The position numbers were made by a program, and so were the translations under genes. Positions 7,741-10,844 of a DNA stretch of 10,844 bases are shown one piece after another. Origin of the DNA: Larix sibirica (taxonomy: Eukaryota > Streptophyta > Pinopsida > Pinales > Pinaceae); NCBI GenBank assembly GCA_004151065.3, contig NWUY0300066537.1, positions 1-10,844 on the forward strand, written 5' to 3'. Each line of letters starts with the position of its first letter. Positions within the stretch are counted from its first letter, which is position 1. Under the pieces are notes generated by a model, which ran no database searches, was not told the DNA's origin, and worked only from the letters and a program-made list of their open reading frames with translations.

Positions 7741-8569
7741 TTAAAATACGTAAAATGAGATTTCTTCAACAAGGTCTTTGCCATTGTATGCATATGGTGG
7801 ATCTTCAATGGTGGCTACATTAGCTACATGTGGTTTGTGCTTGAGATTTCCCTTGAGAACATCATTGGCTTGACATCTATAGTTCCAAACTATGTGACCC
7901 GTTTTCTTGCAATAGTGGCATTTTATCTCCCCTTTATCTTTATTTGATCTTCTATGATTGTATCTTGAGTAAAATATAGTCTCAAGTTGAGAATAATCTT
8001 TTGTATTTCCTATAATGGTCCTCTTTTCTTCAACGAAGAGGAAACAATCATGTCTTCCAGAGTTTGCAAAGACATTTGACTAAGAATAAAAATAACATTG
8101 TTATAAGTAGAAGGAAGGTTGTTTAACAAGATGGATTTGGTGTCCTCCTCCTCCACCATAGCTTTGACTTATGTTATTATCTGATGAGAGATCTTAGATT
8201 GCGTATGTGGTTATACATAGTGACTTTAGTAGACATCTTGAATTTAAACAATTGAAGCTTCAGAGAAAACTTTCCATTCACTACTTTTGCTCCAACCAAC
8301 CTATTCAAGTTATCCCAGATTTCCTTCGATGACTTTTCCATATCTATATGGTGTAACTTTGAATCTATGAGGGCAAGTCCAATACTGGCTTTGGATTAAC
8401 CATCTCTACTTTGCCATTCTAGTAATTTATTGGGATATGTAGGTGATTTCTCATTCCCTTTTACCATTCCCCTCAGGTTTTTATTAATCATTTGCATATG
8501 ATTTTTTACTTTATAGGTGTGGATATTGAACCCATAATATTTTTCTAATGGGATTTCCATTGGAAACAT
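7741..8569 (-). pseudogene. copia-type gag pseudogene
   Basis: Gag would form the particle of this element or of a partner. I place the start at the ATG at 8569-8567 (MFPMEIPLEKYYGFN), which opens a frame that stays readable apart from one TAA until about 8190. The UBN2/Gag-copia core follows: KEIWDNLNRLVGAKV, FSLKLQLFKFKM, YNHIRNLRSLI, then two adjacent stops and a frameshift, then MVEEEDTKSILLNNLPSTY and SLQTLEDMIVS. A further frameshift leads to the nucleocapsid knuckle at 7920-7879, CHYCKKTGHIVWNY, where the last Cys of CX2CX4HX4C is Tyr. The frame ends at TAA 7743-7741 with no protease joined to it. About 276 codons, so a Gag-sized protein standing alone. Confidence 0.88.
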
Positions 8570-8810
8570 GAATTATGTATTAATCCTATGAACAATATTG
8601 TCCAAATCAGTGAAATATTCTTAGAAACACTGATGGAAAAGTAAAATCAGTAAATAAAATCAAAGCTCTATTGTAAATTAGTGAGAATTTAATCTTTTTA
8701 TCAACCCTTTATGATTCTCCAAATCATCATTTAATGCAAAACAAGGCCATAATTGACTTTTCAAGAAAAAACTAGATCTGTAATCTACATGACTAGTCCT
8801 AGGTTTTCTC
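8570..8810 (-). other. 5' leader of the gag-only element
   Basis: This is about 240 bases between primer binding site and gag start, AT-rich with short ORFs only. By position it would hold the packaging signal of the element RNA. No specific structure can be supported. Confidence 0.4.
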
Positions 8811-8824
8811 TCACTCTAATACCA
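8811..8824 (-). other. Primer binding site of the gag-only element
   Basis: On the minus strand TGGTATTAGAGTGA matches the initiator-tRNA-Met site (TGGTATCAGAGC...) with one C-to-T difference in the first 11 bases. It starts eight bases inside the LTR end. It sets the element's orientation and confirms that the repeats are LTRs. Confidence 0.85.
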
Positions 8825-8832
8825 TATGACAA

Positions 8833-9066
8833 TGAACCCAAATAGAGTTACATCACATAGCACATAGAGAGATGCACATAATATAATATTATGAGTAACT
8901 TGTGCAATTATTGCATAGGAGTTCACCTCCTTATATATGGTTACTCATGGAACAAATTATTCCCATTTATGAATGTGGCATAGATTTGCTTTACACAAAA
9001 AGTACAAAAACATAACTAAGTCATAAAGAGACTTTTATTGCAATTTGTAAGCCTTATATCCCAACA
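8833..9066 (-). repeat. 5' LTR of the gag-only element
   Basis: Read on the minus strand it runs from TGTTGGGATATAAGG to GGGTTCA, a classic copia-type TG...CA LTR. It aligns end to end with 7079-7313, with about 32 differences and one indel by hand (near 86% identity). A TATA box lies at 8929-8937 on this strand. Confidence 0.9.
8929..8937 (-). promoter_or_regulatory. TATA box in the gag-only element's 5' LTR
   Basis: TATATAAGG on the minus strand lies near the middle of the LTR, upstream of the primer binding site and gag. The equivalent in the other LTR (around 7175-7183) reads TATATAAGA. It would place the RNA start in the right part of the LTR. Confidence 0.55.
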
Positions 9067-10281
9067 CCAGTTATGAAATCCCAACCATGCGTGCACCCTT
9101 TGGAATTTCTCAGCTCTTGGAGATGGCCATTAGAAAATTCTTGTGGTAAGAGGGTAAAAGCAACAACAAAAAAATAACATCTTATAAATTGGACTATGAT
9201 TACTTTACATTGGATCAAGGGGAGTTATTCATCAATGGTTAGTATTCAATCATAAGCTATGGCGGAAGTCAATGATTCAAAAATAATAATGGGGAAATCA
9301 CCTCAAGCCTTGACAAGCCCCTAATAGACACAAATGGATCCTCAATACGGAAACTCTACAAAATTTTAGGACATCTCAACCAGGAGCATCTATCCCAGGC
9401 GCTAGGAAACAAAAAACATATCAATATTTGGGATGAAAAAATCATGGGAAAGTAGCCTATGAACCATATTCTAGAGATTAAGACCTTAAAGATTGGATGA
9501 AGGATTATAACATATGGCATCTCTATGATATCTCATATTGGTAGGGATATGAGAGGCGGGTAACCTACAAAGTCCAAAACCTTCTTGAACACCTCATAAA
9601 CCAATAGAACACTCTAATCTCTAAGATTCAAGGTACATCATCGATAAGCAAAGGAATTCTTGACTATATAGATTGGAGTCCCTATGGAGGGCACTATTTA
9701 GTTAAAAGGAGATACACCATACAACTATAAGCAAAACAACAAAGATTGAGATCAACTATTTGGAATGCAATTTGGAGAGGTAATTCCCAAAGTCAAAATG
9801 TTTTGTTGGACTCTATCACATGGGAAAATCCTAATTTTCAATAACCTCTGGAAGCATGGAATCCATGATCCATTTATATTCCCTATATGCAATAGCAATG
9901 AGGAAACCACCTCTCACCTTTTCTTTGAATGTAATTTTTCTAAGGTCATTTGGGACAATGCTTTCTCTAGATTTGGAAAACATGTGGAAAGCATTAGAAC
10001 TACAGAGAGGCCTTCTTATCTTGGCACAAGCATTATCTTGGTTCATTTTAAGGAAATTTACTACTTAAACAAGTTTGAATTGCATCATCATTGTTTCTAA
10101 CTTGGAAAAGTTGTTAGCCATAAATAAACTCATATTTAATCAAGAAGATACAACTCCCAGGAAAGTAACAACACGGGCTCAAGGTCTTTTAATTAAAACA
10201 TTGATTTCATAAGTGCATAAAAACCTCACCTTGGTTAAGATCCTGAAAAGTTCATCTCGAAATATGATAAATACACCTTGA
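9067..10281 (+). pseudogene. Plant L1-type LINE, C-terminal part with zf-RVT-like region
   Basis: This continues the LINE after the inserted element. EIPTMRAPFGISQLL, EMAIRKFLW and SNNKK (about 9075-9170) are the expected residues following SSFPIY in plant LINEs. NGSSIRKLYKIL and INIWDEKIMGK (about 9330-9455) follow, with stops, then WSPYGGHYLVKRRY near 9675-9715. After a frameshift, 9765-10100 carries the zf-RVT-like region: PKVKMFCWTLSHGKILIFNN, GIHDPF, PICNSNEETTSHLFFECNFS. Of its usual Cys/His ligands the first Cys is Phe, while the second Cys, the His and the last Cys remain. Another frame then gives LAINKLIFNQEDTTPRKVTT, ending at TGA 10279-10281. No RNase H domain and no clear poly(A) tail is visible. 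Confidence 0.83.
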
Positions 10282-10424
10282 AATAATAAATATAACATAT
10301 TTTATGTTATTGCTACTTCCAAGTCCTTTAAAATATAAAATCTCACATTAATTAAGATGATAGTGGAGTAATTTTGAAATAATAAAAATTTATGTAATTA
10401 ATCTTATATATATATATATATATT
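10282..10424. other. AT-rich LINE 3' flank with small palindrome and (AT)n
   Basis: No gene is seen. A perfect small palindrome, ATAACATA-TTT-TATGTTAT, is at 10292-10310, and a pure (TA)n run is at 10405-10423. The LINE 3' end probably lies here, but no poly(A) tail is clear. Confidence 0.55.
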
Positions 10425-10444
10425 TAAAAATGATAAGAAAACAA

Positions 10445-10462
10445 GAGAGAGAGAGAGAGAGA
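10445..10462. repeat. (GA)n microsatellite in the left arm
   Basis: About nine GA units, paired in the foldback with the longer CT run at 10767-10789. Confidence 0.9.
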
Positions 10463-10766
10463 AAATAATCATTCGTTATTTTTGTGATAACTTTCTCTCC
10501 TTAAATCGGAATTGGGATCTCTTGGTACCATTACAAAGGTCTCGACGAGAGCTATAACTTTTGTTTTTTCATTTTTATAGATTCTCAACTGATTTTCCAG
10601 GGCAGACATTTTAGTACCATGGGTACTAAAATACCTGCCCTAGAAAATTCGTCCGAAATCTCGAAAACTCAAAAAAAAAAGTTATAGCTCTCATCGAGGC
10701 CTTTAAGACCACCCAAGTCCGAGTTCATGAGAGAAAGTTATCACAAAAATAACGAAATATTATCTT

Positions 10767-10789
10767 TCTCTCTCTCTCTCTCTCTCTCT
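10767..10789. repeat. (CT)n microsatellite in the right arm
   Basis: About eleven CT units. This is longer than the partner GA run in the left arm, so the two tracts have changed length independently since the arms formed. Confidence 0.9.
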
Positions 10790-10844
10790 TACTCATTTTC
10801 TTATCTAGGATATTTTTTTAAATATTTTTTATTTTTATTTTTAA

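Larger units (their letters stand above)
7079..9066 (-). mobile_element. Gag-only Ty1/copia-related LTR retrotransposon (TR-GAG-like), inserted in the LINE
   Basis: Two direct repeats of about 235 bases (7079-7313 and 8833-9066) bound a 1.5-kb interior. On the minus strand the order is LTR, primer binding site (8811-8824), gag (8569 down to 7741), non-coding 3' part, polypurine tract (7325 down to 7314), LTR. I find no protease, integrase, RT or RNase H motif in the interior, which is too short to hold them. Non-autonomous plant elements with LTRs and gag only are known as TR-GAG elements, and this fits. It would need proteins from an autonomous copia partner. Flanking bases CTAG (7075-7078) and CCAG (9067-9070) may be a decayed target duplication, which is not convincing alone. 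Joining the flanks restores LINE sequence order. Confidence 0.9.
10425..10815. repeat. Long near-palindromic foldback element
   Basis: The right half is the reverse complement of the left half about an axis near 10620. The segment CGTTATTTTTGTGATAACTT and its next six bases (10474-10499) recur perfectly inverted at 10729-10754 (26 of 26). GCTATAAC at 10551-10558 pairs with 10681-10688. The centre ATTTTAGTACC-ATG-GGTACTAAAAT (10608-10632) closes with only a three-base loop. The arms include (GA)n at 10445-10462 and (CT)n at 10767-10789. No protein is encoded. A MITE/foldback transposon or a local inverted duplication would both fit. Outer limits are approximate, and the window edge is only 29 bases beyond. 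Confidence 0.85.

Noticed and set aside
7074-9071. Exact 5-base target duplication around the gag-only element
   Set aside because: The 5-base flanks GCTAG and CCAGT do not match. Only a shifted CTAG/CCAG resemblance exists, so I do not annotate it.
9765-10100. 111-codon open frame as an independent small gene
   Set aside because: Its residues are the zf-RVT-like C-terminal region of the LINE, in line with decayed flanking LINE pieces.
10445-10789. The inverted arms as a rho-independent terminator or CRISPR-like repeat
   Set aside because: The sequence context is eukaryotic and there are no spaced direct repeats.
10425-10815. The foldback as a microRNA precursor
   Set aside because: It is far longer and more evenly paired than a plant pre-miRNA, and its arms contain microsatellite. 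A foldback or MITE-type origin is more likely without small-RNA data.

Overview
This is repeat-dense intergenic DNA from a plant nuclear genome. It is AT-rich, and every coding region I can recognise is a decayed retrotransposon pol or gag with many in-frame stops and frameshifts. I see no intact host gene, rRNA, tRNA or CRISPR array. The retroelement lineages (a Reina-like chromovirus, a plant L1-type LINE and a Ty1/copia relative), the depth of decay and the nesting suggest a large, slow-turnover genome such as a conifer. That taxonomic guess is inference only.

Layout. (1) About 1-5454, plus strand: a Ty3/gypsy chromovirus. It has the last ~148 bases of the 5' LTR, a tRNA-iMet-type primer binding site, gag with a CCHC knuckle, protease, reverse transcriptase, RNase H, integrase and a C-terminal chromodomain, then a polypurine tract and a 3' LTR that loses recognisable structure near 5454. 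(2) About 5455-6530: sequence I cannot assign. Its first 600 bases keep far more CpG than the flanks. (3) About 6545-7078 and 9067-10281, plus strand: the two halves of a 5'-truncated plant LINE, covering the RT core to the zf-RVT-like C-terminus. (4) 7079-9066, minus strand: a compact LTR retrotransposon of about 2 kb inserted into the LINE. It has ~235-base LTRs, a primer binding site, a copia-type gag and a polypurine tract, but no protease, integrase, RT or RNase H. This is the architecture of non-autonomous TR-GAG elements. (5) About 10282-10424: LINE 3' flank with an (AT)n run. (6) About 10425-10815: a ~390-base near-palindrome whose arms carry opposed (GA)n/(CT)n tracts and which folds about a point near 10620.

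None of the elements can act on its own. The order of events that can be read is that the LINE was already present when the gag-only element entered it in the opposite orientation. The two LTRs of the gag-only element have since diverged to roughly 86% identity by hand alignment, so that insertion is old. The most unusual items are the gag-only element, the long foldback at the right end and the CpG-retaining island of unknown origin.
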